Shown here: positions 33,735 to 43,393 of the stretch, piece after piece
Layout of the letters: each line of letters starts with the position of its first letter
How positions within the stretch are numbered: the stretch's first letter is position 1
DNA from: Bacillota bacterium
Lineage (GTDB): Bacteria; Bacillota; Clostridia; Christensenellales; CAG-138
Assembly: GCA_023395595.1 (NCBI GenBank)
Contig: JAEWYO010000037.1
Location: forward strand, 1 to 64,000
Reading direction: 5' to 3'
DNA length: 64,000 nucleotides
The notes under the pieces: generated by a model
What the model was told of the DNA's origin: nothing
The model's input: the letters and a program-made list of their open reading frames with translations, nothing else
Database searches by the model: none
Position numbers and translations under genes: made by a program

Positions 33735-34031
33735 ATGGAGATCATTGATACCCCGGCGGGTGACGTGACCCGCAACTGTAAGAACTATCTCGCAGACGGC
33801 GGGGATCGGCTGGTGATCGGCGGTACTCTGGAGGTGCTGGATACCGCCACCGTCACTGGACTGCAATCGGGCTATGCAAGCGAGCAAACTGCTGGCAGCG
33901 TGTATCAGGCGATGAATCAGGCGGAAAGCGCCGCGACGACTATCGCCGACCTGAAGAGCGATTTCAACGCTTTGTTGCAAAAGCTCAAGGATGCCGGGAT
34001 CATGGCGGCAGACCAGCCGGGTTCAATGTGA
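33735..34031 (+). CDS. head fibre-like protein
   Basis: 98 residues. The N-terminal part (MEIIDTPAGDVTRNCKNYLA, GGDRLVIGGTLEVLD) resembles phage head fibre proteins found after the capsid gene; the C-terminal part is helical. CGGAGGGG precedes ATG 33735. It probably decorates the capsid, by position and pattern. Confidence 0.65.
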   Translation: MEIIDTPAGDVTRNCKNYLADGGDRLVIGGTLEVLDTATVTGLQSGYASEQTAGSVYQAMNQAESAATTIADLKSDFNALLQKLKDAGIMAADQPGSM

Positions 34032-34032
34032 G

Positions 34033-34350
34033 ATGACGACGCTGCTAACTAAGGTCAAGGCGAACCTGATTCTAGAACATGATGCCGACGATGAACTCCT
34101 CCAGCGTCTGATCGATGCTGCCGTTGCATATGCGGAAAGTTACCAGCACCTGACTGCAGGCACCTACGAAGCGGCGGCTATGCCGCCAACAACCGAGGCG
34201 GCGGTGATCATGTTGGCATCTCATTTCTATGAAAGCCGGGACGGCAGCACGGGCGGATTCTTTGCGGACAATGTGCAGGCGGGGCAACAGACTTGGGACA
34301 CGGTAAACACGCTGCTTCGCCTGGATCGTCTTTGGGTATTTGGCGTATGA
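34033..34350 (+). CDS. head-tail connector (gp6-like)
   Basis: 105 residues. MTTLLTKVKANLILEHDADD and LLQRLIDAAVAYAESY are typical of the DNA-packaging/connector family, as is AVIMLASHFYESRDG. Its ATG follows the previous stop by one base. It seals the portal in the mature head. Confidence 0.9.
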   Translation: MTTLLTKVKANLILEHDADDELLQRLIDAAVAYAESYQHLTAGTYEAAAMPPTTEAAVIMLASHFYESRDGSTGGFFADNVQAGQQTWDTVNTLLRLDRLWVFGV

Positions 34351-34679
34351 GTTTCGGAAGAATGAACACGCATATTTCCATCGCCGAGGAAAAGGTGACG
34401 AAGGACGCGGAGGGGTTTGCGATTAAAACGGAAAACGTCCTCACATCCATTTGCGCATATCGCGAGGGGCGGCACGGTTCTCAGAAATGGGTCAACCGTG
34501 CCGCCTTTTCAGAGGCGACGGATTTGTTTCGGTTTCGAGTTATCCCGGGCTTAGCCGTAACCACAGCGCATGTGATTCTTTGCGGCGATGATCGCTTTGA
34601 AATCACATCCGTCGAGGATGTAAAGGGCCGAGGCATGTATCTTGAGGTGCTGGCAAAGAAGGTGACGGCGGATGGCTAA
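34347..34679 (+). CDS. head-tail adaptor (stopper-like)
   Basis: 110 residues, mainly beta: SFGRMNTHISIAEEKVTKDA and a C-terminal RFEITSVEDVKGRGMYLEVL match SPP1 gp16/HK97-type head closure proteins. It overlaps both neighbours by 4-8 bp. Confidence 0.87.
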   Translation: MSFGRMNTHISIAEEKVTKDAEGFAIKTENVLTSICAYREGRHGSQKWVNRAAFSEATDLFRFRVIPGLAVTTAHVILCGDDRFEITSVEDVKGRGMYLEVLAKKVTADG

Positions 34680-35100
34680 AGTACAGATCGAAATGCCCCA
34701 AAAGTTGCTCTCCCAAATAGAAGATATGGGCAACTCGCTCGATGCGGCGATCCCGAAGGCGCTTGCGGCGGGCGGCAAGGTTGTGCTGGCCAAGATGAAA
34801 TCGAATCTGCAAGCGGCGATCGGGCGCGGCACGAAGACCAAATCGCGCTCGACAGGCAAGCTTGCCGCATCGCTCGGCGTATCATCGGCGAAGCTGGATC
34901 GCGACGGAAATTTGGATGTGAAGGTCGGGTTTTCAGAAGGGCGCGGCGACGTCAGTAATGCTATGCTCGCGAACCTTCTGGAATACGGCAAACATGGTCA
35001 GCCGCCGAAACCGTTTCTCAAGCTGACCAAGTCCTCGAGCCGGAAGCCGTGCATTGAGGAGATGCAGCGCGTTTTGAAAGAGGAGTTGAACCTGCCATGA
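34672..35100 (+). CDS. HK97 gp10-like tail completion protein
   Basis: 142 residues. MAKVQIEMPQKLLSQIEDMG, an Ala-rich helix (AIPKALAAGGKVVLAKM) and LLEYGKHGQPPKPFLKLT are typical of the gp10 family, which joins head and tail. Coupled by overlap to the adaptor and the next gene. Confidence 0.9.
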   Translation: MAKVQIEMPQKLLSQIEDMGNSLDAAIPKALAAGGKVVLAKMKSNLQAAIGRGTKTKSRSTGKLAASLGVSSAKLDRDGNLDVKVGFSEGRGDVSNAMLANLLEYGKHGQPPKPFLKLTKSSSRKPCIEEMQRVLKEELNLP

Positions 35101-35438
35101 GCATGCTGGAAGAATTGAACACCCTCGTTACGAACGCCGGACTTCCTGTGGAGACCGGCATTTTCTCAGGTACCGCGCCGGACGAGTACGTTGTAATTAC
35201 ACCGATTTCAGATCATTTCGAACTATTCTCAGACGATGCTCCGGGTATGAACATCGAAGAAGTGCGGCTGTCGCTCTTTTCGAAGAACAATTACTGCGCA
35301 AGGAAACGGCAGCTCGTTCGGTTACTGCTGTCGGCGGGATTTCTGGTATCCGAACGCCGCTATATCGGGTTGGAAGAGGACACGGGCTATCATCACTTTG
35401 CCATTGATGTGGCAAAGGAGTATATGGAGGAAGCATAA
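35097..35438 (+). CDS. tail terminator-like protein
   Basis: 113 residues. EELNTLVTNAGLPVETGIFS, YVVITPISDHFELFSDD and YHHFAIDVAKEYMEEA fit the tail terminator or completion family. ATGAGC overlaps the previous stop. It caps the tail tube by position. Confidence 0.82.
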   Translation: MSMLEELNTLVTNAGLPVETGIFSGTAPDEYVVITPISDHFELFSDDAPGMNIEEVRLSLFSKNNYCARKRQLVRLLLSAGFLVSERRYIGLEEDTGYHHFAIDVAKEYMEEA

Positions 35439-36029
35439 ATGGCAACCATCGGGTTGGATAAATTGTATTACGCAAAAATTACCGAAGGCGCGAACGGTGA
35501 TGAAACCTACGCCGCGCCCGTTTCGCTTGCAAAGGCGATGTCTGCAGAATTGAAAATCGATATCAACGAAGCGACGCTATTCGCTGATGACGGCGCTGCC
35601 GAGGTGGTCAAGGAGTTCAAGAGCGGTACGCTTACGTTGGGCATAGACAACATCGGCGCTGCGGTCGCGAGTGATCTCACGGGGTCGCAGATTGATGACA
35701 ACAAAGTGCTGGTGTCACAGAGCGAGAACGGCGGGCAGCCGGTCGCGATCGGTTTTCGCGCGAAGAAGAGCAACGGTAAGTATCGCTACTTCTGGCTGTA
35801 TCGCGTCGTGTTCGGCATTCCCGCAACGAACCTGCAGACAAAGGGAGACAACATCACGTTCTCGACGCCGTCGATCGAGGGAACAATCATCCGGCGCAAC
35901 AAGCTGGATGGTCAGGGGAAACATCCGTGGAAAGCGGAGGTCAATGAGGACGATACGAGCGTACCAGCGTTGACGATCTCGGGTTGGTACACACAGGTCT
36001 ATGAGCCTACATTTGCGGCGGAGGGTTAA
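35439..36029 (+). CDS. major tail protein
   Basis: 196 residues. MATIGLDKLYYAKITEGANG and a KAMSAELKIDINEATLFADD segment, followed by GYRAKK-like FRAKKSNGKYRYFWLYRVVF, fit the phi13/SPP1-type major tail protein. The only Ig-like extra domain expected in longer homologues is absent. It forms the tail tube. Confidence 0.92.
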   Translation: MATIGLDKLYYAKITEGANGDETYAAPVSLAKAMSAELKIDINEATLFADDGAAEVVKEFKSGTLTLGIDNIGAAVASDLTGSQIDDNKVLVSQSENGGQPVAIGFRAKKSNGKYRYFWLYRVVFGIPATNLQTKGDNITFSTPSIEGTIIRRNKLDGQGKHPWKAEVNEDDTSVPALTISGWYTQVYEPTFAAEG

Positions 36030-36032
36030 TTC

Positions 36033-36446
36033 ATGGAAAACGACAGAGGCGCAATGATCCAAATCGGCAACCGAGAGTATGAGATGCTCCTGACTACACG
36101 CGCGACCAAAGAGATCGCGAAGCGTTACGGCGGACTGGAGCACCTTGGTGACAAGCTCATGAAGGCAGAGAATTTCGAGCTCGCCCTGGACGAGGTCGTT
36201 TGGCTGATCACGCTGCTCGCCAACCAGAGCACGCTGGTGCATAACTTACTTGAGCCAAATACAAAACGTGAGCTTTTGACAGAGGAAGCGGTTGAACTGC
36301 TCACTACACCGCTGGATCTCTCCGGCTACAAGGTCGCGATCATGGAAGCGATGGTCAGAGGCACAAAGCGCTATGTCGAAAGCGAGGAGAAACCCTCAAA
36401 AAACGCACAGGTCGGGCAAACGACGAAGAGCTGTTTGCCCGATTGA
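36033..36446 (+). CDS. tail assembly chaperone (gpG-like)
   Basis: 137 residues. IGNREYEMLLTTRATKEIAK and YGGLEHLGDKLM are typical of siphovirus tail assembly chaperones. Near its 3' end a slippery AAAAAAC is positioned in frame for -1 slippage. Such proteins coat the tape measure during tail assembly together with the longer frameshifted form. Confidence 0.9.
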   Translation: MENDRGAMIQIGNREYEMLLTTRATKEIAKRYGGLEHLGDKLMKAENFELALDEVVWLITLLANQSTLVHNLLEPNTKRELLTEEAVELLTTPLDLSGYKVAIMEAMVRGTKRYVESEEKPSKNAQVGQTTKSCLPD

Positions 36447-36607
36447 TCTTCTACGGAGTGACGTTGCTTAGGCGGCCCGAACGCGAGGTCTGGCTCATGC
36501 CGCTTGGCGCTCTTCTCGACCAGTGGGAAGTATACAAGCAATACAACGGGATCACGAAAACCACTGAGGAAAGCTATATCGACAGCGTGATTCCTGCTGG
36601 CACTTAA
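36033..36607 (+). CDS. tail assembly chaperone, -1 frameshift fusion (gpGT-like)
   Basis: After codon 124 ribosomes can slip back one base on A-AAA-AAC and read a further 67 codons to TAA 36605-36607. The added part starts RTGRANDEELFARLIFYGVT and includes EREVWLMPLGALLDQWEVY, giving about 191 residues. This second frame has no start of its own, lies exactly between chaperone and tape measure, and is typical of gpGT organisation. Confidence 0.85.
36398..36404 (+). promoter_or_regulatory. programmed -1 frameshift site A-AAA-AAC
   Basis: Zero-frame codons are TCA AAA AAC, so both tRNAs can re-pair after slipping one base. The heptamer is an optimal -1 slippery sequence. A stimulatory structure downstream is not evident by eye. 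Confidence 0.85.
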
Positions 36608-36627
36608 AACAAGCGTTCCATATTGAT

Positions 36628-36641
36628 CGACCTGCAGGTCG
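36628..36641. repeat. 14-bp perfect palindrome before the tape measure gene
   Basis: CGACCTGCAGGTCG lies in the short gap between the frameshifted chaperone end and the tape measure start, followed by a T-rich stretch. It could be a weak transcription pause or a binding site. Confidence 0.4.
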
Positions 36642-36675
36642 GTCTTATTTCGTTTATTTCTTGGGAGGTGGTTCC

Positions 36676-39015
36676 TTGGCATCCGACTTTGGCCTGAAAA
36701 TCGGGATTGAGGGCGAACAAGCCTTTCGAAAAGCTCTCTCTGAGATCAATCAGTCGTTCAAGGTTCTCGGGAGCGAAATGAACCTCGTCACCTCCCAATT
36801 CGACAAACAGGACAAATCGGTTAGCGCGCTGACCGCCCGAAACCAAGTCCTGCGAAAAGAGATCGACGCTCAAAAAGATAAGGTTGAAACCCTCGAAGCC
36901 GCGTTGCAGAACGCAGCTTCTTCTTTTGGTGAGAACGATAAGCGTACCCAAGCGTGGCAGGTTCAACTTAACAACGCCAAAGCGGCGCTCAACGGTATGG
37001 AGCGCGAGCTTGGCGCAAACGAAACTGCGCTGGAGGGCGCGGCGGACGATCTGAATTCTGCCGGCAAACAGGCGGACGAGTTCGGCGACGAGATCAAGCA
37101 GTCCGCGGCCCAAGCGGACGACGCGGGCGGGCGTTTCGACAAGCTCGGTTCGGTCGTGAAAGGCATCGGCGTCGCGCTCGGCGCAGCCATGGCGGCGATC
37201 GGTACCGCTGCGGTGACCGCTGGAAAAGCGCTCGTCGATATGACGGTCAATACCGCGGCATATGCGGATGAAATGCTGACGCAAAGTTCCATCACCGGCA
37301 TGAGCGTGGAAGGTCTACAGGCATATTCCTACGCCGCCGATCTCGTAGATGTTTCGCTGGACACTTTGACCGGCTCCATGGCAAAGAACGTGAAGTCTAT
37401 GTCCAGCGCTGCTGGCGGCAGCGAGCAGTTCGCCAAAGCATACGATCGCCTCGGCGTATCGGTGACGAACGCGGATGGGACGCTTCGAAACAGCGAGGAC
37501 GTCTATTGGGATGCCATCGACGCGCTCGGGCAGGTATCTAACGAAACAGAGCGCGATGCGCTCGCCATGCAGCTGTTCGGCAAGAGCGCGCAGGATCTGA
37601 ACCCGCTGATCGCACAGGGCAGCAAGGGCATCGCGGCGCTGACCGACGAAGCCAAGCGTATGGGCGCGGTGTTAAGCGAGGAAACGATCGCAAAATTCGG
37701 CGCGTTCGATGATTCCGTGCAACGGCTTAAACAGGGCGCGGCAGCGGCTCAACGTGTTATGGGCACGGTGCTGCTACCGCAGCTCCAGACGCTCGCGGAC
37801 GATGGCGTTTCCCTTCTCGGCGACTTCACTTCGGGACTTGCCGAGGCAGGCGGCGATTTTGACAAGATCACCGTCGTACTTGGCGAAACGGTCGGCGGGA
37901 TCGCGAACATGATTCTCGGCAGCCTGCCGCAGTTTGTGCAGGTTGGCATGAGCATCGTGAGCGCGATCGGCGGCGCGTTAGCGGCGAATCTGCCTACGTT
38001 AATCTCCGCCGCATCCGGCATCGTCATGACGCTTTTACAGGGAGTGATAACCGCGCTGCCGCAGTTCACAGACGGAGCGGTGCAGCTGATCACCACCCTC
38101 GCTCAGGGAATTGTCGACATGCTGCCTGCATTGGTGGAGGCGGCGATTCAGATGATCGCATCGCTTGTACAAGGTATAGGTGATGCGCTGCCGACACTGA
38201 TTCCGGCGATCATTGAGGCGGTGCTTCTGATCTGCGAAACGTTGTTTGACAACATGGACAAGATATTGGATGCGGCGTTTTCTATTGTGAAAGGCTTGGC
38301 AGAGGGCCTTGTTCGAGCATTGCCGAAACTGATCGAAGCGCTTCCGAAACTGATCACAGGGATCATCAACTTCTTCACGCAGAATCTTCCCATGCTCGTG
38401 ACCATGGGCATTCAACTGACGATTCAGCTCGCGATTGGCTTGATCAAAGCTCTCCCGCAGCTAATCGCCGCTCTACCGCAGATCGTCTCCGCGATCCTGA
38501 ACGGTTTCGGATCGTCGGTATCCTCCGTGGTGGAGATTGGCAAGAACATTGTAGGTGGCCTTTGGGAAGGCATCAAGAGCATGGCCTCGTGGCTCGCAAG
38601 CAAGGTGCGCGACTTCTTCTCCAATATCGTGAAAAGCGCGAAGAGAGCGCTCGGTATCGCGTCGCCTTCAAAGGTGTTCGCCGGAATCGGCGAGAACATG
38701 GGCGAGGGCGTTGGCGTCGGCTTTACCGACGCTATGGAGGACGTAAACAAACAGATTCAGAGCGCGATCCCGACCAGCGTAGACGTCGGCGCGATCGATG
38801 TTCTGACGAACCTACCGAACAGCATCGGCATCGGCGGCATGAGCGACTTACTGTCGCAGAAACTGGATGTGCTGATCGGCGAAGTGCGGCGGTATCTGCC
38901 GCAGCTTGCCGGGATGCAGCTGGTCGCAGACACCGGGGCGACCATCGGCTGGCTTGCGCCGGCTATGGACGACGCGCTAGGTGCAATTCGCAGACGAAAG
39001 GAGCGGCTGACGTGA
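36676..39015 (+). CDS. tail tape measure protein
   Basis: 779 residues. The N-terminal 170 residues are coiled coil (QAFRKALSEINQSFKVLGSE, VLRKEIDAQKDKVETLEAAL). A hydrophobic Gly/Ala stretch (IGVALGAAMAAIGTAAVTAG) follows, then a TP901-type core (YADEMLTQSSITGMSVEGLQ, AMQLFGKSAQDLNPLIAQG). Residues about 430-620 are repeated amphipathic, membrane-like units containing LPQ or LP motifs. The end includes a conserved ALGIASPSKVFAGIGENMGE. TTG 36676 follows GGGAGGTGG. It sets tail length. Confidence 0.93.
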   Translation: MASDFGLKIGIEGEQAFRKALSEINQSFKVLGSEMNLVTSQFDKQDKSVSALTARNQVLRKEIDAQKDKVETLEAALQNAASSFGENDKRTQAWQVQLNNAKAALNGMERELGANETALEGAADDLNSAGKQADEFGDEIKQSAAQADDAGGRFDKLGSVVKGIGVALGAAMAAIGTAAVTAGKALVDMTVNTAAYADEMLTQSSITGMSVEGLQAYSYAADLVDVSLDTLTGSMAKNVKSMSSAAGGSEQFAKAYDRLGVSVTNADGTLRNSEDVYWDAIDALGQVSNETERDALAMQLFGKSAQDLNPLIAQGSKGIAALTDEAKRMGAVLSEETIAKFGAFDDSVQRLKQGAAAAQRVMGTVLLPQLQTLADDGVSLLGDFTSGLAEAGGDFDKITVVLGETVGGIANMILGSLPQFVQVGMSIVSAIGGALAANLPTLISAASGIVMTLLQGVITALPQFTDGAVQLITTLAQGIVDMLPALVEAAIQMIASLVQGIGDALPTLIPAIIEAVLLICETLFDNMDKILDAAFSIVKGLAEGLVRALPKLIEALPKLITGIINFFTQNLPMLVTMGIQLTIQLAIGLIKALPQLIAALPQIVSAILNGFGSSVSSVVEIGKNIVGGLWEGIKSMASWLASKVRDFFSNIVKSAKRALGIASPSKVFAGIGENMGEGVGVGFTDAMEDVNKQIQSAIPTSVDVGAIDVLTNLPNSIGIGGMSDLLSQKLDVLIGEVRRYLPQLAGMQLVADTGATIGWLAPAMDDALGAIRRRKERLT

Positions 39016-39653
39016 GCGATATCCGATTTGGAACAAAGTGGGCGCGCGCGGACTATGGCCTGATTGTCGCGCCTTACGCCATCCCTATGCCGGAACCGCA
39101 GACGAACTTCGTAGAGATCCCCGGGCGCGATGGCGCGCTCGATCTTACGGAGGCGTTTGGTACGGTGCGTTACGCCGATCGGATCATTCCGCTGACGCTC
39201 TATGCGCGCGCGCCGTTTGACACGCTGATCTCCGCGTTTGCGTCGGATGTGCACGCGCGGCGCATGAACATGATCTTCGACCGTGATCCGACCTTCTATT
39301 ACGACGCGCGGATGACCATTGAGGACGTGGAACGGCACTGGGGATATTGCGAGCTGTCGCTTGAGTGCCGTGTGAAGCCGTATAAACTGGAACACTTTGA
39401 GACTGCGATTACGGTGCTTCCAACGGGCAACGCTACGGTGACGCTGACGAATTTGCGAATGCCGGTTGTGCCGACGATCACAACCTCTGCCGAGATGACG
39501 CTGACGTTTACGATTAGCGAGAAGGATTATACTGTCAACCTTTCAGCGGGCACACACGTGATTCCGTCACTGGTGCTCATGGATGGAGACACGGGTATTG
39601 ACATAGCGGGTACAGGTTCGATCACGTTCACCTACCGGAAAGGAGCGCTCTGA
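39012..39653 (+). CDS. distal tail protein (Dit-like)
   Basis: 213 residues. IPGRDGALDLTEAFGTVRYA is the family hallmark near residue 36, followed by beta-rich YCELSLECRVKPYKLE. The GTG start at 39012 overlaps the tape measure stop (GTGA). Dit forms the tail-tip hub. The longer open frame upstream is a shadow of the tape measure gene. Confidence 0.88.
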   Translation: MSDIRFGTKWARADYGLIVAPYAIPMPEPQTNFVEIPGRDGALDLTEAFGTVRYADRIIPLTLYARAPFDTLISAFASDVHARRMNMIFDRDPTFYYDARMTIEDVERHWGYCELSLECRVKPYKLEHFETAITVLPTGNATVTLTNLRMPVVPTITTSAEMTLTFTISEKDYTVNLSAGTHVIPSLVLMDGDTGIDIAGTGSITFTYRKGAL

Positions 39654-41296
39654 TGTACCGCATACTCTGCGATTCGTATGTGATCTACGATCCGCGTTTG
39701 ACGGATTTGTTCGTGATCGAGCCAGAATTGACGCAAAAGAAGAACGAGCCGGGCGAATTGTCGTTCACGATTCCAAAAGAGCATCCGCATTACGGTGTAC
39801 TGGAAAAGCTCAAGAGCCGTATCAAGGTCTATCAAGATGACACTCTGATCTGGGTTGGCCGAGCGATCGAGGACGAGCGTGATCTCTATGAGAACCGCAA
39901 GGTCGTTGCGGAAGGATCTCTAGCGTATCTACTCGACAGCATCCTTCGTCCGTTTACCACGGATGGTACAGCGGCGGAGATCTGGGACTATATTCTGACC
40001 CAGCACAATGGGCAGGTGAACGTGAATCAGCGATTTGTTTTAGGGAATAGCGACCTTTCTGGTTCGGTCAGCATCGAAATAAAAGACTATCTGTCCGCTT
40101 GGCAGGTTCTGAAAACCAGTTTACTTGATCCACTCGGCGGTTACCTGATCGTCAGATTTGACGAATACGAAAATCCAATTCTCGACTATCTGACTGATGT
40201 ACCGGACACATCGACACAGCGGATCGAATTCGGAGAAAACCTGATCGACCTCGTATTGAGCAAGAGCGCGTCCGAGACCTATACCGCCTGCGTTCCGCTC
40301 GGCGCGGCGTTGCGGGATATCGACCCGGAATTGGAGAGCGACGCGCGGCTGACGATCTCGAGCGTGAACGAGGGGCAAGAATACCTAGAAGATACGGCAC
40401 TTTCGTCAGATTACGGAGTTATCTTTGCATCATCTGGCCTGACCACATGGAATGAAATCACCGATCCGACGATCCTTATGAACAAAGGCCGTGATTGGCT
40501 GAGTGGAACCGGCGCGCGATTCAAACAGACGATCAAGCTATCGGCGGTCGATCTGCACAACGCCGACGCGAACGTCGAGTCGTTCCAATTCTTGGACAAG
40601 GTGACTGTCTCCTGCGGAACGCTCTGCCCGGAAGAGACGTATGTGCTCTCTGAATTGACGATCCCGCTAAACAACCCCGCGAGCACCGGCATCGTGCTCG
40701 GGGATTCACGCCCGTCTCTGATCGGCGAGGAGATCCGGAATAATACATCGGTGAAGAATCGTATCGAGACGATCGAGGCTGACTATACAACGCACGGCGA
40801 AATCAAAGAGATCGTGCAGGAGCAGCTCACCCAAAATACGTCGATCCTGCAATCGGCGCAGCAGATTATCATGACCGCGTTGGAAGACTATGTTCGAACG
40901 CAGGACTTCGTTGCGTTACAAAATATGATACAAACCTCATTCTCCATTATGGCGGGGACGATCGAGGCGAACTTCACAGAGACGGCAAGCCGAATTTCGA
41001 CCCTGAACGGCGAAACCTCGCAGCAGTTCGAGTCAGTGCGCAGCTTCATTCGGCTGATTTCCTCCGGCATTGTAATTGGAAAGAGCACGTCGGCGATCAA
41101 GCTCAAGCTGGAAAACGATGTGCTGTATTTCTTCTCTGGCAGCGAGGACAGCGTGTCCACGGACAGCGCGATCGCCTACTTCTCTTCCGGCAAGCTGTAT
41201 GTCAACGATGTGCAGGTGCTTTCGTCGCTGCGGATAGGCGGATATGCCTGGGTGCCCGAGAGTGGCAATCTAAACTTCAAGAAGATCGCGGGGTGA
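39653..41296 (+). CDS. tail tip protein (Tal-like), minor structural
   Basis: 547 residues. The N-terminal 370 residues (MYRILCDSYVIYDPRLTDLF, PGELSFTIPKEHPHYGVLEK) match the gp18/Tal tail-associated structural family. A coiled coil of about 80 residues follows, and the end (LRIGGYAWVPESGNLNFKKI) is a beta tip. No peptidase domain is seen at the C-terminus. It overlaps the Dit gene by one base. Confidence 0.88.
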   Translation: MYRILCDSYVIYDPRLTDLFVIEPELTQKKNEPGELSFTIPKEHPHYGVLEKLKSRIKVYQDDTLIWVGRAIEDERDLYENRKVVAEGSLAYLLDSILRPFTTDGTAAEIWDYILTQHNGQVNVNQRFVLGNSDLSGSVSIEIKDYLSAWQVLKTSLLDPLGGYLIVRFDEYENPILDYLTDVPDTSTQRIEFGENLIDLVLSKSASETYTACVPLGAALRDIDPELESDARLTISSVNEGQEYLEDTALSSDYGVIFASSGLTTWNEITDPTILMNKGRDWLSGTGARFKQTIKLSAVDLHNADANVESFQFLDKVTVSCGTLCPEETYVLSELTIPLNNPASTGIVLGDSRPSLIGEEIRNNTSVKNRIETIEADYTTHGEIKEIVQEQLTQNTSILQSAQQIIMTALEDYVRTQDFVALQNMIQTSFSIMAGTIEANFTETASRISTLNGETSQQFESVRSFIRLISSGIVIGKSTSAIKLKLENDVLYFFSGSEDSVSTDSAIAYFSSGKLYVNDVQVLSSLRIGGYAWVPESGNLNFKKIAG

Positions 41297-41300
41297 GGAA

Positions 41301-43379
41301 ATGGCAAATTGGCCGTATGAATCGATTCATGACGGATACACGATTGTCAACGGTTCACTTTCCGGAACTGCGGCGAGCAAGGTTTCATGCTGGCTGGAAT
41401 ACAAAATCGTTTCGCAGTCGGTCGTTAATAACACGTCCACCATCCGATTCTATGTGTTTCTGGCGACCTCAGGGAACACCTCGCAGTTTGATGTCTATTG
41501 CAATAACATCGATTCGAATTCACGCGGCGCAATGAGCGTATCGGTCGATGGAAGCTCCGTGTACAACCGTATCGGGAGAGGCTTCGCAATCTCGCGGATT
41601 CCGTACCGTGACGAGTATATCACGCAGTATCAGGAACCGTATGACACGGCGTCGGGGTATCAATACCTCATGATCCTGACCGATAACGCGAGCACTGAGA
41701 GCGAAGCATATGGCGAATGTACGGTCACCCACAACTCGGATGGAACCAAGCAGATCACCTTGGCTTTTACAGCGAACTGCACCTACTCTGCATCCATTGG
41801 AACGGCAAACGGCAGCGTGGTCATCTCGCTGCCCGCGATTCCGCGTATTACCACGCCAACTGTATCCGCCGTCACGCTCGGCAGCGCGGCGACGATTTCG
41901 CTCACGCCAGCGTCGGGTTCCTTTTTACATACGCTACGAGCGAAGTTTGGCTCGCGTGCCGAAACGACGATCGCATCGCAAACCGCCGCGACAAACATTT
42001 CATGGACGCCGTCACTTGACGAAGCCAACGCCGCGCCAAACGCGACGAGCGTCGTGGGTACGCTCTATTGCGACACGTATTCCGGCGGAGTTCTTCTTGG
42101 CACGACACAGGTTAGCGTGACAGCTGCGATTCCGACTTCGGTTGTGCCTACGGGATCGATCTGGTATTCGGAAGCGGAAGAGGGGTTATTTGCACAATTT
42201 GGCTGCTATGTACAGCGAAAGAGTAAATTGAGCCTTAGTATATCCGCAGCAGGCGTATACGGTTCGTCCGTTTCTTCAATCTCAACAACGGTCAATGGCG
42301 CGACGTATTCGGGGAACTCCTTTTCAACAAACGAACTGACGACCGCGGGGACGAACACGATACGCACGACGATCACGGACAGCCGAGGCCGAACCACGGT
42401 GCTGACGGGTACGTTTGAGGTCGTAGCATATGATTCCCCATCTGTCCAGTCTGTGGCTGTCTTTCGATGCGACGCTGCGGGCAACGCCAGCAACACGGGA
42501 ACATACGCCATAGTAGCGGTGACAGGCGTGATCTCCTCTGTGAGCAGCAAGAATATACGCACCCTGAAGATCGGGTTCAAACGCAAGAGTGAATCAGTCT
42601 ATACGGAGACGACATTCGCGCTTTCCACGTATGCTGTCAACGGTTCCTTTCGTATCGGCGGCAGCCTGTCGAACCAATATACCTACGATATTCGTGTGAC
42701 GCTCGGTGATTATTTCGGCGAAGCGTACGGGTACACCGACCTGAGCACGGCGGAGGTCATCCTATCCGTGCGCAGCACCGGTGTGGGACTGGCGGTCGGA
42801 AAGGTTGCCGAGGAGGACAGCTTCGATGTTGGCTGGCCGGCGCGGTTTCGCGAAAACGTGCAGTTTGACGATGCGGTAACGTTTTCGAGCGCTCTTTGGC
42901 TTGCGAACCTGATCTTCCCGGTGGGAAGCATCCGCATGACGGTTTCCGCCGCGGATGAAAGCGCGTTTCTTGGAGGCACATGGGTGCGCTGGGGAACGGG
43001 CCGCGTTCCGGTTGGCGTGAACACTTCCGATACGAACTTCAACACCGTGGAGAAGACGGGCGGCGCGAACACGCATACGCTGGTGACAGCGGAATTGCCG
43101 TCACATAATCACTCGTTCAGCGGCTCCGTGACGGTGAACGCAAACGGTGCGCATACCCATCAGGCATCTTCGGGATCTTATAAGGTTGGAAGCGGGTCTG
43201 CTTCTACTTATTACTATATGACCAACGGCGGCAGCACCAGCGGCCAGACAACGGGTTCCGGCGGATCGCATGACCATACCGGTTCCGTATCTGGTTCTGT
43301 TGGTAACAACGGCAGCGGCGCGGCGCACAACAACCTGCAGCCTTACATCACATGCTATTTCTGGAAAAGAACTTCATAG
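41301..43379 (+). CDS. baseplate/receptor-binding protein with DUF859-like body and collar-like tip
   Basis: 692 residues. The first 500 residues are repeated beta-rich, Ser/Thr-rich segments of the DUF859 siphovirus type. The C-terminal 150 residues resemble a gp53/tail-collar tip: GGTWVRWGTGRVPVGVNTSD, repeated histidine motifs (LPSHNHSF, GAHTHQ, GSHDHTG) that probably bind metal, and a terminal NNLQPYITCYFWKRTS. It likely contacts the host surface. Confidence 0.85.
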   Translation: MANWPYESIHDGYTIVNGSLSGTAASKVSCWLEYKIVSQSVVNNTSTIRFYVFLATSGNTSQFDVYCNNIDSNSRGAMSVSVDGSSVYNRIGRGFAISRIPYRDEYITQYQEPYDTASGYQYLMILTDNASTESEAYGECTVTHNSDGTKQITLAFTANCTYSASIGTANGSVVISLPAIPRITTPTVSAVTLGSAATISLTPASGSFLHTLRAKFGSRAETTIASQTAATNISWTPSLDEANAAPNATSVVGTLYCDTYSGGVLLGTTQVSVTAAIPTSVVPTGSIWYSEAEEGLFAQFGCYVQRKSKLSLSISAAGVYGSSVSSISTTVNGATYSGNSFSTNELTTAGTNTIRTTITDSRGRTTVLTGTFEVVAYDSPSVQSVAVFRCDAAGNASNTGTYAIVAVTGVISSVSSKNIRTLKIGFKRKSESVYTETTFALSTYAVNGSFRIGGSLSNQYTYDIRVTLGDYFGEAYGYTDLSTAEVILSVRSTGVGLAVGKVAEEDSFDVGWPARFRENVQFDDAVTFSSALWLANLIFPVGSIRMTVSAADESAFLGGTWVRWGTGRVPVGVNTSDTNFNTVEKTGGANTHTLVTAELPSHNHSFSGSVTVNANGAHTHQASSGSYKVGSGSASTYYYMTNGGSTSGQTTGSGGSHDHTGSVSGSVGNNGSGAAHNNLQPYITCYFWKRTS

Positions 43380-43393
43380 GGAGAAAAAAGAAT

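Noticed and set aside
38562..39011. Upstream extension of the distal tail protein
   Set aside because: It lies wholly inside the tape measure gene in another frame and is Arg-rich shadow sequence. GTG 39012 overlaps the tape measure stop as expected.
41311..41325. Third TGGCCGTATG match
   Set aside because: It lies within the coding start of the baseplate gene (Trp-Pro-Tyr codons), lacks the TTGA end and the hairpin.
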